Shown in pieces: positions 33,990 to 41,972 of a DNA stretch of 64,000 bases. A model generated the notes under the pieces. It had not been told where the DNA came from and did no database searches. It was given only the letters and a program-made list of their open reading frames with translations. Origin of the DNA: Hymenobacter armeniacus (lineage in GTDB: Bacteria; Bacteroidota; Bacteroidia; Cytophagales; Hymenobacteraceae). The stretch is from the NCBI RefSeq assembly GCF_014699055.1, contig NZ_JACXAC010000005.1:248001-312000 (forward strand), written 5' to 3'. Numbering within the stretch: the stretch's first letter is position 1; each line of letters begins with the position of its first letter. The position numbers were made by a program, and so were the translations under genes.

Positions 33990-34988
33990 CTACAGCTTCT
34001 CGATGATGTGCTGGGCAAACTCGCTGGTGCTAGCCCGGCCGCCGAGGTCGCCGGTGCATTGTTCCGGGTGCAGCAGGGTGGCTTCGAGGGCCTTTTCAAT
34101 CTGGTCGGCTTTGGCGTGCTCGCCGAGGTGGTGCAGCATCATCAGGGCCGAGCGAAGTAGTGCGGTGGGGTTGGCTTTGCCCTGGCCCGCGATGTCGGGA
34201 GCCGAGCCGTGCACGGCCTCAAAAATGGCCATGTTGTCGCCGATGTTGGCCCCGGCCACCACGCCCAGGCCGCCCACCAGGCCGGCGCAGAGGTCCGACA
34301 GCAAGTCGCCAAACAGGTTGGTGGTCACAATCACGTCGAACTGTTCGGGCTTGCCCACCAGCTGCATGCACATGTTGTCGATGATTTTGTCTTCGAACAC
34401 AATCTCCGGAAACTCCAGGCTGGCTTCTTTGCACGCGTTTATCATCAGCGTGCCGGCCATCTTGATGATGTTGGCCTTGTGGGCCAGCGTCACCTTTTTG
34501 CGGCCGTGCTTGGCGGCGTAGGCAAAGGCGGCGCGGCAGATTTTGCGCGAGCCCTCCACCGTGACGCGGGCCACCGCGTCGGCAATGCCCAGGCGCTCGT
34601 CCCACATCTCCAGGCCCGAGTACAGGCCTTCGGTGTTTTCGCGAAACAGCACCAAGTCGATGCCCTCGTAGCGGGTTTTGATGCCGGGTGTGGTTTTGCT
34701 GGGGCGCACGTTCTGGTAGAGGTCGTACTTCTGGCGCAGCGTCACGTTGATGCTGCGGAAGCCTTTGCCCACCGGCGTGGTGATGGGGCCTTTGAGGGCC
34801 ACCTTATTCTTTTCGAGCGACTTAAGCAGGGCGTTGGGAATCAGCTCGCCCGACTGGTCGAAGGTGGTTTGGCCGGCGTTCTGCTCTTCCCACTGCACGG
34901 GCACCTGCGCCGCGGCAAAAATATCGGTTACGGCTTTCGTGATTTCGGGGCCTATGCCGTCGCCGGGAATAAGGGTTACTACGTGCAT
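33990..34988 (-). CDS. NAD-dependent isocitrate (isopropylmalate-family) dehydrogenase
   Basis: 332 residues of the isocitrate/isopropylmalate dehydrogenase family: VVTLIPGDGIGPEITKAV, LYQNVRPSKTTPGIKTRYEG, LVLFRENTEGLYSG, and the metal and substrate site DVIVTTNLFGDLLSDLCAGL with GSAPDIAGQGKANPTALLRS. The TENTEGLYSG-type loop fits NAD-type isocitrate dehydrogenase, an enzyme of the TCA cycle, rather than LeuB. The space between this gene and the upstream YtxH gene is entirely an inverted repeat that ends 12 nt before the start codon. Confidence 0.85.
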   Translation of the reverse strand: MHVVTLIPGDGIGPEITKAVTDIFAAAQVPVQWEEQNAGQTTFDQSGELIPNALLKSLEKNKVALKGPITTPVGKGFRSINVTLRQKYDLYQNVRPSKTTPGIKTRYEGIDLVLFRENTEGLYSGLEMWDERLGIADAVARVTVEGSRKICRAAFAYAAKHGRKKVTLAHKANIIKMAGTLMINACKEASLEFPEIVFEDKIIDNMCMQLVGKPEQFDVIVTTNLFGDLLSDLCAGLVGGLGVVAGANIGDNMAIFEAVHGSAPDIAGQGKANPTALLRSALMMLHHLGEHAKADQIEKALEATLLHPEQCTGDLGGRASTSEFAQHIIEKL

Positions 34989-35000
34989 CTTCTTCTGGTA

Positions 35001-35094
35001 ATGGGTGAACGGGTAAATGAGTGAATGGGTGAACGGGTGTGATGGCTTGGTTCCGCATCATTCACCCATTCACCCATTCGCTCAGTCACCCATT
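35001..35094. repeat. Inverted repeat of GGGTGAA units filling the YtxH-isocitrate dehydrogenase spacer
   Basis: The left part is built of ATGGGTGAACGGGT-type units, the right part of their complement (CATTCACCCATTCACCCATT); arms pair imperfectly over about 40 nt. The unit is shared with the repeat at 14988-15034. It begins 3 nt from the YtxH stop and ends 12 nt from the next start. Confidence 0.6.
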
Positions 35095-35097
35095 GAA

Positions 35098-35409
35098 TTA
35101 GGCGCCCTTGCGGGAGTTGATTTGGTTGATGAGCTGGTCGACGTCGCCCAGCAGCTGTTCGGCTTTGGATTTGGCGTCGGAAATCACGCGCTGGCCTTCG
35201 CTTTTGGCCGAAGACTGGCCCACGCCTTCGCGGCTGGTCACCAGGCTGTCGGTGAGGTCGGCGAGCACGGAGCGGTATTTTTCGAGCTGGTAGCTGAGCC
35301 AGGAGCGGGTTTCGCTGCCGGGTTCGGGGGCGTAGAGCAAGCCAAGGGCCGCGCCGGTGAGGGCGCCGCCCGCGAAGCACAAGATGCCGGTGGTGGTTTT
35401 GCTGGCCAT
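35098..35409 (-). CDS. YtxH domain protein
   Basis: 103 residues. TTGILCFAGGALTGAALGLLYAPEPGSETR is the YtxH Gly-rich membrane helix followed by the AP-x-SG-x-E-R-like motif; I give only its parts here: GGALTGAALGLLYAP then GSETRSWL. The rest is an amphipathic, charged helix (SEGQRVISDAKSKAEQLLGD). Such proteins are small membrane-associated stress or envelope proteins of unknown action. Confidence 0.8.
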   Translation of the reverse strand: MASKTTTGILCFAGGALTGAALGLLYAPEPGSETRSWLSYQLEKYRSVLADLTDSLVTSREGVGQSSAKSEGQRVISDAKSKAEQLLGDVDQLINQINSRKGA

Positions 35410-35515
35410 GGTCGTCGGGATGATTGGGAGGTGGGAAAAGAGTTCGGGCTGAGTACGCAGAAACCCGGCCGTGGGTACAAATGTAGAACAAGGGGCCGGG
35501 CTTCGGCGCCCGGCG

Positions 35516-36712
35516 CTACTGGTTGTCGAGCAGGCCGCGGCCCGACTTGCGAATGTCGCCGCTGGCGGCCAAATCCGTCGCCAGCTTGTCCAGAATGCCG
35601 TTCACAAACTGCTTGCTCTTGGGCGTGCTGTAGAGCTTGCTGATTTCGATGTACTCGTTGATGGTGACTTTCACCGGAATGCCGCGGAAGAGCTGCATCT
35701 CGGTGAGGGCCATTTTCAGGATAATTTTGTCGAGCAGGGCCACGCGCTCCACGTCCCAGTTCTGCACCGAGCCGGCAATGAGCTTCTCCATCTTGTCGTC
35801 CTCGATGAGCGTCTGCTTGTAGAGCGTTTCGGCAAACTCGCGGTCGTCGGCCCAGTTGGCCGAGAGGTTCATCAGTTCCTGCTTTTCGTCGGCGCCGTAG
35901 GGCAGCATTTTCAGCGTCTTCAGCACCAAGTTGCGCACGATGGGGCGGTTTTCTTCCCAGTTCAGGTCGGCCGCTTCGAGCTGGCGCGGCAGGGCTTCGC
36001 CCTTGAACACAAAGTCTTTGTAGAGATGCCGCAGGATTTCCATGTCCGTGTCGTAGTCCATCTCGGGCTGGTCCACGTCCTTGCCGGCCAGGTAGGTCCG
36101 CACGGTTTCATCGGCTTTCATCTCCTCCCAGGCGGTGCGCAGGGCCTCCGTTTCTTCGGCGCCGTCCCACTGCAGCTTGCGCCGGATGGTGGTGGCCTGC
36201 AGCTGCTCGTTGGCCATGAGCTTGGCAATGGCCTTGTTCTGGTGCAGGCGGTTGGCGTCCAGGGCGTCTTCGCGCGGGCCGAGGCGGCGGCGCTCCTCGC
36301 GGCTCTGCTCTTCCTCAATCACGCCGAGCAGGGCGGCGGGCAGGTTGAGCAAGTGCAGGTACTGGTCGTGAATGCTTTCGGCGCCCACCAGCAGCTGGCC
36401 GGCGTACAGCTCGGCGTCCTTCTTCACCTGGTTCTGGAAAGAGTTGATGGCGTCGGTCACGGCCTTGTCCACGGCTTTGTCGTCCGTCTTTTCGGGCGTC
36501 ACGCCGGTGCGGTACCACTCGCGCAACTGGGCTTCGCCCAGCTTGCGCTGGCCTTCCAGCTTGCGGCGGTCGGGGGCCTCTTTGGCCGTCAGGTCGGGCT
36601 CGAAAGCAGCCGCAATGCGGTCCTGAGCCAGCATTAAGTCCGCTCCCACCGCCTGGTGGTAGGAGTAGAGCGACTGCATGACTTTGATACGGAGGAGGCG
36701 GCGGTTGAGCAT
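35516..36712 (-). CDS. nusB: Transcription antitermination factor NusB, long Bacteroidota form
   Basis: 398 residues; NusB of enterics has about 140. The C-terminal 130 residues (VQNWDVERVALLDKIILKMA, then GIPVKVTINEYIEISKLYST and KQFVNGILDKLA) are the NusB fold, which with NusE binds boxA RNA in rRNA antitermination. The start MLNRRLLRIKVMQSLYSYHQ is also NusB-like, and between lies a long charged helical insertion, a form I know from other Bacteroidota. The ATG is 5 nt from a perfect 33-bp inverted repeat. Confidence 0.9.
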   Translation of the reverse strand: MLNRRLLRIKVMQSLYSYHQAVGADLMLAQDRIAAAFEPDLTAKEAPDRRKLEGQRKLGEAQLREWYRTGVTPEKTDDKAVDKAVTDAINSFQNQVKKDAELYAGQLLVGAESIHDQYLHLLNLPAALLGVIEEEQSREERRRLGPREDALDANRLHQNKAIAKLMANEQLQATTIRRKLQWDGAEETEALRTAWEEMKADETVRTYLAGKDVDQPEMDYDTDMEILRHLYKDFVFKGEALPRQLEAADLNWEENRPIVRNLVLKTLKMLPYGADEKQELMNLSANWADDREFAETLYKQTLIEDDKMEKLIAGSVQNWDVERVALLDKIILKMALTEMQLFRGIPVKVTINEYIEISKLYSTPKSKQFVNGILDKLATDLAASGDIRKSGRGLLDNQ

Positions 36713-36717
36713 TTTGT

Positions 36718-36806
36718 TAGTTGTTAGTTGCTGGTTGTCAGTTGTTAGTTGCTGGTTGTCAACTGTTGTGCTTAACTAACAACTGACAACCAGCAACTAA
36801 CAACTA
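36718..36806. repeat. Perfect 33-bp inverted repeat between leucine dehydrogenase and nusB
   Basis: Left arm 36718-36750 and right arm 36774-36806 are exact complements; the loop is 23 nt. The arm holds a tandem unit TTGTTAGTTGCTGGTTGTCA repeated once more into the loop. The last three bases of the right arm are the leucine dehydrogenase stop codon, and the left arm ends 5 nt before the nusB ATG, so the repeat is the whole spacer. Confidence 0.9.
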
Positions 36807-37895
36807 GTAGGTAGACTTCACCTTGCCCACGCTGGCAATGCGCTCCTTGGCCTGCTTGATGGCGGCGGCCTGCGGGTGCGAATGCTCTTCTTCGGCTTTC
36901 GCCAAAACCTGGAGGGTGAAGTCGTAAATTTTTTCGGTTTGGGTGAGGGCGCCCTGGCGGCTGGTGCCCACCACTTCAGAGTACACGTTGATGAGGCCGC
37001 CGGCGTTGATGAGGAAGTCGGGGGCGTACACAATGCCGCGGCGCACGAGGTCGGGGCCGTGCTGGTTTTCTACTTTGAGCTGGTTGTTGGCGCAGCCGGC
37101 CACTACCTGGCACTTCAGGCGCGGAATGGTCTCGTCGTTGAGCGTGGCGCCCAGCGCGCAAGGCGAGTAAATGTCCATGTCCTGGTCGTAGATGTCGTCC
37201 AGGCCCACGGCGGTGGCGCCGAAACGAGCGGCGGCTTCCAGGGCGCGGTCTTCGTAGTAGTCGGTCACGATGAGCTTGGCGCCCTCCTTCTGCAGGTGCT
37301 CCAGCAGGTAGGTGCCCACGTGGCCCACGCCCTGCACGCCGATGCGCTTGCCGGCCAGGCTCTCGGAGCCAAACGCCTTTTTGGCGGCGGCTTTCATGCC
37401 CATGTAGGTGCCGAAGGCCGTCACGGGCGAGGGGTCGCCGGAGCCGCCCATGCTTTCGGGCAGGCCCGCCACGTGGGTGGTTTCCATCCGGATGTACTCC
37501 ATGTCCTTGGTGGTCATGTTCACGTCCTCGGCCGTGATGTACTTGCCGTTCAGGTTCTTCACGAAGCGGCCGAACTTGCGCAGGAGCGCCTCGGTCTTCA
37601 GCGTTTTGGCGTCGCCGATGATGACGGCCTTGCCGCCGCCCAGGTTCAGGCCCGAGATGGCGGCCTTGTAGGTCATGCCCCGCGAAAGGCGCAGCACGTC
37701 GTTCAGGGCTTCCATGTCGGAGGCGTAGTGCCACATGCGGGTGCCGCCCAGGGCCGGGCCCAGCACGGTGTTGTGGATGCCGATAATGGCCTTGAGGCCC
37801 GTCTCGTGGTCGTGGCAAAACACGACCTGCTCGTGTTGGTGCTCGGCAATTTGGCCGAAAATGGCCTCGGGGGCCAGGGTTTGGGCTTCAATCAT
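36804..37895 (-). CDS. Leucine dehydrogenase-like amino-acid dehydrogenase
   Basis: 363 residues, the length of leucine/valine/phenylalanine dehydrogenases. GPALGGTRMWHYASDMEALN, RGMTYKAAISGLNLGGGKAV (catalytic lysines K77 and K89) and the NAD fold at IGVQGVGHVGTYLLEHL are diagnostic, and INAGGLINVYSEV comes near the end. It oxidatively deaminates branched-chain amino acids with NAD. The promoter lies at 38121-38114, leaving a leader of about 215 nt filled by a long inverted repeat. Confidence 0.9.
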   Translation of the reverse strand: MIEAQTLAPEAIFGQIAEHQHEQVVFCHDHETGLKAIIGIHNTVLGPALGGTRMWHYASDMEALNDVLRLSRGMTYKAAISGLNLGGGKAVIIGDAKTLKTEALLRKFGRFVKNLNGKYITAEDVNMTTKDMEYIRMETTHVAGLPESMGGSGDPSPVTAFGTYMGMKAAAKKAFGSESLAGKRIGVQGVGHVGTYLLEHLQKEGAKLIVTDYYEDRALEAAARFGATAVGLDDIYDQDMDIYSPCALGATLNDETIPRLKCQVVAGCANNQLKVENQHGPDLVRRGIVYAPDFLINAGGLINVYSEVVGTSRQGALTQTEKIYDFTLQVLAKAEEEHSHPQAAAIKQAKERIASVGKVKSTY

Positions 37896-37983
37896 GGGGA
37901 TGAGTGAAATGGGTTGGTGGGAATTGTGGGATGGGTTGGGAACAGTGCGGCGTAACTTTGTTGGGTCTCATACGGAAAAACCG

Positions 37984-38094
37984 GAACGTCATGCAGAGCG
38001 CCGCCAAGCATCTCGCTCGGAATAGTAATTCAATCGTATTACGGATGGATTACTGCGGCAAGCAAGATGCTTCGCGGCGCTCTGCATGACGTTC
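37984..38094. repeat. 111-nt inverted repeat in the leucine dehydrogenase leader
   Basis: GAACGTCATGCAGAGCGCCG at the left (from 37984) pairs with the right arm ending 38094; pairing runs on through AAGCATCT, GCT and AGTAAT with only a few mismatches over about 47 nt per arm. The outer motif GAACGTCATGC and AAGCATCT recur in the repeat at 60075-60171, so they are one family. Confidence 0.8.
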
Positions 38095-38113
38095 TGATTT
38101 CTCTTTCAGGCCG

Positions 38114-38121
38114 CAAAAGTA
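38114..38121 (-). promoter_or_regulatory. -7 element TACTTTTG, candidate promoter of leucine dehydrogenase
   Basis: Exact TAnnTTTG on the minus strand, predicted start near 38110, just 16 nt before the long inverted repeat. The -33 TTG is not at the normal distance. Confidence 0.4.
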
Positions 38122-38160
38122 CCCCTATTTTCCCAAACCGGCCGCTTTCCCACCCAGCCC

Positions 38161-39945
38161 GTGCGCGCATTATCCGCCGTTAACCCCTTCATTTACCGCT
38201 ACAAATGGCATTTCCTCGCCGGGGTGTTATTCGTGGCGCTGAGCACGCTGTTGGCCATTTTTCCGGCCCAGCTGGTGCGCTACGCTTTCGATTTGGTGAA
38301 CGAGGGCATCGACCTCTACCACCTCTACGCCGGTACGCAGGCCCAGAGCGGCGTCTACCAACTGTTTGGGCGCAACGTGCTGTTCTACGGCGTGCTCATC
38401 ATTGCGCTGGCGCTGGGGCGCGGCATCTTTCTGTTCTTCATGCGCCAGACGCTCATCGTCATGTCGCGGCACATCGAAAACGACCAGAAGAACCAGATTT
38501 ACCAGCACTACCAGTCGCTGCCGCTCAGCTTCTACCGCCGCCACAGCACCGGCGACTTGATGTCGCGCATTTCGGAAGACGTGAGCCGCGTGCGCATGTA
38601 CCTCGGGCCGGCCATCATGTACTTCCTGCAGCTGGTGCTGCTGTTCCTGCTCATCGTGCCGCTCATGCTCATGGTGAACGTGAAGCTGACGCTCTACACG
38701 CTGCTGCCGCTGCCCATTCTGTCGGTCAGTATTTTCTACGTTAATAATCTGATTGAGCGCAAGTCCGACGAGATTCAGAAGGCCCTGTCCGGCATGACAA
38801 CCTTCGTGCAGGAAGCCTTCTCGGGCATTCGGGTGCTGAAGTCCTTCGTGCGCGAAGCCGACTCGCACGAGCAGTTCGTCAACGCCAGCAACGAATACAA
38901 GGAGAAGTCGCTAAGCCTGAACTTCGTCAACTCGCTGTTTTTCCCGCTCATTCTGTTCCTCATCGGCCTGAGCACGCTCATCACCGTGTGGGTGGGCGGG
39001 CAGGAAGTCATCCGGGGCACCATCACCACGGGCACCATTGCCGAGTTCCTGATTTACGTGAACCTGCTGACGTGGCCGGTGACGGCGCTGGGCTGGACGT
39101 CGTCGCTGGTGCAGCGCGCCGAGGCCTCGCAGGCCCGCATCAACGAGTTTCTGGACCAGAAAACCGACATCGTGTCGCGTCAGAACGTGGAGCGCGAGCT
39201 GGCCGGCGACATTGTGTTCGAGAACGTGTCGTTCACCTACCCCGACACCGGCATTCAGGCCCTGAAAAACGTGAGCTTCCGCGTGAAGCCGGGCCAGACG
39301 CTGGCCGTCATCGGCAACACGGGCTCGGGCAAAAGCACGGTGGCCGCCCTGCTCTGCCGCTTATACGACGTGTCGGCCGGCGACATCAAAGTGGACGGCG
39401 TGGACGTGCGCGACTACTCGCTGCGCGCCCTGCGCGGCCAGATTGGCTACGTGCCGCAGGACGTATTCCTGTTCTCGGACACCATTCGCAACAACATCAA
39501 CTTCGGCCTCGACGAGCCCGACGAGGCCCGCATGCTACAAGCGGCCAAGGACGCAGACGTGTATGAGAACATCCTGGCTTTCCCCGAAGGATTTGACACC
39601 AAAGTGGGCGAGCGGGGCATCACGCTTTCGGGCGGGCAGAAGCAGCGCGTGAGCATGGCCCGGGCCCTCGTGAAAGAGCCCAAAATCCTGATTCTGGACG
39701 ACTCGCTGTCGGCCGTGGACACCAAGACCGAAAATGCCATCTTGGGCAGCCTGCAGCGCATCATGGCGGCGCGCACCAGCCTCATCATCTCGCACCGCGT
39801 GAGTTCGGTGAAGCTGGCCGACGAAATCCTGGTGCTCGATGACGGCCTCATTGTGCAGCACGGCACCCACGACGCCCTAATGGCCGAAACCGACGGCCTT
39901 TACCGCGCCCTCTACGAACGGCAGCTGCAAACCGAGGAAGCGTAA
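38161..39945 (+). CDS. ABC exporter half with degenerate Walker B (BmrC-like)
   Basis: 594 residues: six membrane helices (about 17-320) and one ABC domain. Walker A GNTGSGKS is at 385-392, the signature LSGGQ at 489-493, and H545 is the switch histidine, but Walker B reads LILDDSLSAVD (510-520): Asp514 replaces the catalytic glutamate. This is the pattern of the catalytically weak half of heterodimeric exporters such as BmrC or TM287. The likely partner, with complementary defects, is encoded at 44779-46551. GTG start (MRALSAVNPF). Exports lipid or drug-like compounds; substrate unknown. Confidence 0.88.
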   Translation: MRALSAVNPFIYRYKWHFLAGVLFVALSTLLAIFPAQLVRYAFDLVNEGIDLYHLYAGTQAQSGVYQLFGRNVLFYGVLIIALALGRGIFLFFMRQTLIVMSRHIENDQKNQIYQHYQSLPLSFYRRHSTGDLMSRISEDVSRVRMYLGPAIMYFLQLVLLFLLIVPLMLMVNVKLTLYTLLPLPILSVSIFYVNNLIERKSDEIQKALSGMTTFVQEAFSGIRVLKSFVREADSHEQFVNASNEYKEKSLSLNFVNSLFFPLILFLIGLSTLITVWVGGQEVIRGTITTGTIAEFLIYVNLLTWPVTALGWTSSLVQRAEASQARINEFLDQKTDIVSRQNVERELAGDIVFENVSFTYPDTGIQALKNVSFRVKPGQTLAVIGNTGSGKSTVAALLCRLYDVSAGDIKVDGVDVRDYSLRALRGQIGYVPQDVFLFSDTIRNNINFGLDEPDEARMLQAAKDADVYENILAFPEGFDTKVGERGITLSGGQKQRVSMARALVKEPKILILDDSLSAVDTKTENAILGSLQRIMAARTSLIISHRVSSVKLADEILVLDDGLIVQHGTHDALMAETDGLYRALYERQLQTEEA

Positions 39946-39952
39946 AGCGGCG

Positions 39953-40024
39953 TGGACTCTGCGAGCCCGCGCCCACCCGCGCGGCCCAATAAATTCCCAT
40001 CAATGCCCGGACTCGCAAAGTCCA
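39953..40024. repeat. Inverted repeat filling the exporter-VOC spacer
   Basis: TGGACTCTGCGAGCCCG (39953-39969) and CGGACTCGCAAAGTCCA (40008-40024) are complementary with few mismatches, 38 nt apart. It starts 7 nt after the exporter stop and ends 13 nt before the next ATG. Confidence 0.6.
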
Positions 40025-40037
40025 GGCTACCATCCTC

Positions 40038-40430
40038 ATGAACCAACGCCTCGCTCACGTCACCCTCCTCGTCCGCAACTACGACGAAGCCATTGCCTTC
40101 TACACGCAGGTGCTGGGTTTTAGGCTGGAATCTGACCTGGACATGGGCGAGGGCAAGCGCTGGGTGGTGGTGGCGCCACCCGGTACGGGCGGTTGTGGTC
40201 TGCTGTTGGCCGAGGCCAAAACCGAAGCCGAAAAGAGGGCCGTGGGCCAGCAAGGGGCTGGCCGGGTGTGGCTCTTTCTGCACACCGACGACTTCTGGCG
40301 CGACTACCCCATCATGCAAGCGCGGGGCCTCCATTTTCTGGAAACCCCGCGCAGCGAAGTGTACGGGCACGTGGCCGTGTTTAAAGACCTCTACGGCAAC
40401 AAGTGGGACCTGCTGCAGCCATTAGGCTAA
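40038..40430 (+). CDS. VOC (glyoxalase/bleomycin resistance) family protein
   Basis: 130 residues with the two beta-alpha-beta-beta-beta modules of the vicinal oxygen chelate fold: HVTLLVRNYDEAIAFYTQVL starts the first (His9 a likely metal ligand), and RSEVYGHVAVFKDLYGNKWD closes the second, with the NKWDLLQP end typical of small uncharacterised VOC proteins. Metal-dependent isomerase, dioxygenase or antibiotic-binding roles are all possible. Confidence 0.82.
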   Translation: MNQRLAHVTLLVRNYDEAIAFYTQVLGFRLESDLDMGEGKRWVVVAPPGTGGCGLLLAEAKTEAEKRAVGQQGAGRVWLFLHTDDFWRDYPIMQARGLHFLETPRSEVYGHVAVFKDLYGNKWDLLQPLG

Positions 40431-40446
40431 GCACCGGGCACAGCCG

Positions 40447-40899
40447 CTACTGGCCTATCATGACGCGGCGCATGCCGGTTTTTTCGTAGGCCGTGCAGTG
40501 CACGATGTAGGAGCCGGCCGGTAGCTGGCTCACGTTGAGCACGGCCGGAATCTGACCGTTCATCATCGTGTGGGTGATGACGGGGCGGCCGCCGGCGTCG
40601 GTCACTTCCACGCGGGTGGGGCCGGGGTTGTCGGTTTTGACGGTGAGCTTGCCGGCCGCCGACTCTGCCTTCACCTTGATGGCGTTTGGGTTGGCGGCAG
40701 GGGTCTCGGGAGCGGGGGCAATGAGGCCCGGCGCGGGCGTGGCCGCCGGAGCAGCCGCGGCGACGGGCGCCGCCACGGCGCCGTTGGGTAAAATGGCTTC
40801 TTCTTTGGCGGCGGAGGCGGAGGCAGCAGCCGGGGCTTGCGCGCGGGCAGCCCCGAAACCCAGCGTGCTGGCGAGCACAAATAGTAATAACTTTTTCAT
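40447..40899 (-). CDS. Small secreted protein with T9SS type A-like C-terminal domain
   Basis: 150 residues: signal peptide (1-21, ending AARAQ), a long Ala/Pro-rich linker (22-75) and a C-terminal beta-domain of about 70 residues (KLTVKTDNPGPTRVEVTDAG, LNVSQLPAGSYIVHCT) with the L-P-A-G-S-Y turn characteristic of T9SS type A sorting domains. There is almost no mature domain besides the linker, so the protein may be a linker plus anchor. ATG at 40899. Confidence 0.65.
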   Translation of the reverse strand: MKKLLLFVLASTLGFGAARAQAPAAASASAAKEEAILPNGAVAAPVAAAAPAATPAPGLIAPAPETPAANPNAIKVKAESAAGKLTVKTDNPGPTRVEVTDAGGRPVITHTMMNGQIPAVLNVSQLPAGSYIVHCTAYEKTGMRRVMIGQ

Positions 40900-41040
40900 A
40901 AGTAGGATAAGAGCAGGATGGAGTAAAACGGCTACGGTAAAGCTAAGCAATTCTGGGGCCGCTTTAGCAGGAAGCCGTTTTTGCCGGGGCGTGGCCGCGG
41001 CGGCCGATGCAGGATTTACGAAACTTTATTTGCGTTCGGC

Positions 41041-41072
41041 TTGCACCACTCTCAAAAATTGCCTTACCTTTG
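41041..41072 (+). promoter_or_regulatory. Promoter of the first tRNA-Pro gene
   Basis: TTG (41041-41043), 21 nt, TACCTTTG (41065-41072), ending 17 nt before the mature tRNA. Confidence 0.65.
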
Positions 41073-41089
41073 TCGCTCCAATTACCAAT

Positions 41090-41163
41090 CGGGGTGTAGC
41101 GTAGCCTGGTATCGCGCCAGCATGGGGTGCTGGAGGTCGTAGGTTCGAATCCTGCCACTCCGA
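41090..41163 (+). tRNA. tRNA-Pro (anticodon GGG)
   Basis: 74 nt. The acceptor stem CGGGGTG pairs with CACTCCG (one G-T), followed by discriminator A. The anticodon stem CCAGC/GCTGG carries the loop ATGGGGT, so the anticodon is GGG and it reads CCC/CCT. The T arm has GGTTCGAATCC. No CCA is encoded. Confidence 0.95.
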
Positions 41164-41183
41164 CGGAAGAGCAGCCGCTCAAA

Positions 41184-41217
41184 CAGCCTCCGAACTTTCG
41201 GGTTCGGGGGCTTTTTT
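41184..41217 (+). terminator. Terminator after tRNA-Pro(GGG)
   Basis: AGCCTCCGAAC pairs with GGTTCGGGGGCT (with minor bulges) around TTTCG and is followed by six T. Confidence 0.75.
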
Positions 41218-41266
41218 CGGCCGCAAATTGGAAAACAGAAAACAGGCCGCCCCATCGGCCTGCTTT

Positions 41267-41340
41267 CGGGGTGTAGCGCAGCCCGGTAGCGCGCGTCGTT
41301 CGGGACGACGAGGCCGTAGGTTCGAATCCTGCCACCCCGA
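41267..41340 (+). tRNA. tRNA-Pro (anticodon CGG)
   Basis: 74 nt. Acceptor CGGGGTG pairs perfectly with CACCCCG, then discriminator A. Anticodon stem CGTCG/CGACG with loop TTCGGGA gives CGG, reading CCG. D- and T-arms are nearly identical to the first tRNA-Pro 103 nt upstream, which points to a local duplication. Confidence 0.95.
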
Positions 41341-41355
41341 CTCGAAAACAAACTG

Positions 41356-41391
41356 AAAAGGCCCGCTGAACAGACGTTCGGCGGGCCTTTT
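41356..41391 (+). terminator. Terminator after tRNA-Pro(CGG)
   Basis: AAAGGCCCGC pairs with GCGGGCCTTT; an inner TGAAC/GTTCG extends the stem. T run at the 3' side. Confidence 0.75.
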
Positions 41392-41417
41392 GGCTTTTGG
41401 GCGCGAGCCGACCCGTG

Positions 41418-41972
41418 CTAGCCTTTATATCGGCTGGTCGAGCCGTAGCGGCGGCCAATCCCGCGCCGGCGCGGCTTGTCGCCGTTGCGGGTGAGCAGGA
41501 AGACGCCGCCGCCCACCACGGCGGCGAAGGTGGCCAGCTTCACAATCATCCCCTTTTTGTCGTGCTTCCACTCGGCGGGATAGCCCTTCTCGGCCCAAAT
41601 GTTGGGCAGCGTGCCGTGGGCCAGGTCGTCGATGATGCCTTCCACCACGTTCACCTTATCGGCCATGAGCAGGGGCAGCCAGTGCAGGTACTGGTTTTCG
41701 CTGTACTTGAAGGCGAAGCGACGAATCATGCCGCTCAGGCCGGAGGGCGGCACCGAGTTGCCCACCACGGCCGTGTAGTCGGGCCGCTCAATGGAGTGCA
41801 GCACCTCTCGGTCGAGCACCTGTTGGGTGGGCCGCACCCAGGAGCGGCCGTCGTGCTCCTCGCCGGTCCGGTGGCGGTTGGGGTAGGTGGGTTCGTTTTC
41901 GGGGTCGGCGTCGATGCCCCAGCCGGGGATGTGGGCGAAGTCTTCTGCGGTCTTTTTCATGATGGGCGGCAT
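41418..41972 (-). CDS. Hypothetical protein paired with alcohol dehydrogenase
   Basis: 184 residues. A polar N-terminal part ([20 protein letters not shown], then [20 protein letters not shown]) is followed by [20 protein letters not shown] and one C-terminal membrane helix, [20 protein letters not shown], with a basic tail. I have seen such proteins beside zinc alcohol dehydrogenases in other bacteria but know no function. The start codon overlaps the dehydrogenase stop (TAATG), which implies translational coupling; MKKTAEDF four residues later is an alternative start. Confidence 0.75.
   Translation of the reverse strand: MPPIMKKTAEDFAHIPGWGIDADPENEPTYPNRHRTGEEHDGRSWVRPTQQVLDREVLHSIERPDYTAVVGNSVPPSGLSGMIRRFAFKYSENQYLHWLPLLMADKVNVVEGIIDDLAHGTLPNIWAEKGYPAEWKHDKKGMIVKLATFAAVVGGGVFLLTRNGDKPRRRGIGRRYGSTSRYKG

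Noticed and set aside
41082-41351. Minus-strand open frame with repeated GRIRTYDL-type peptide across the tRNA-Pro genes
   Set aside because: It is the translation of tRNA genes on the antisense strand, a known annotation artefact.
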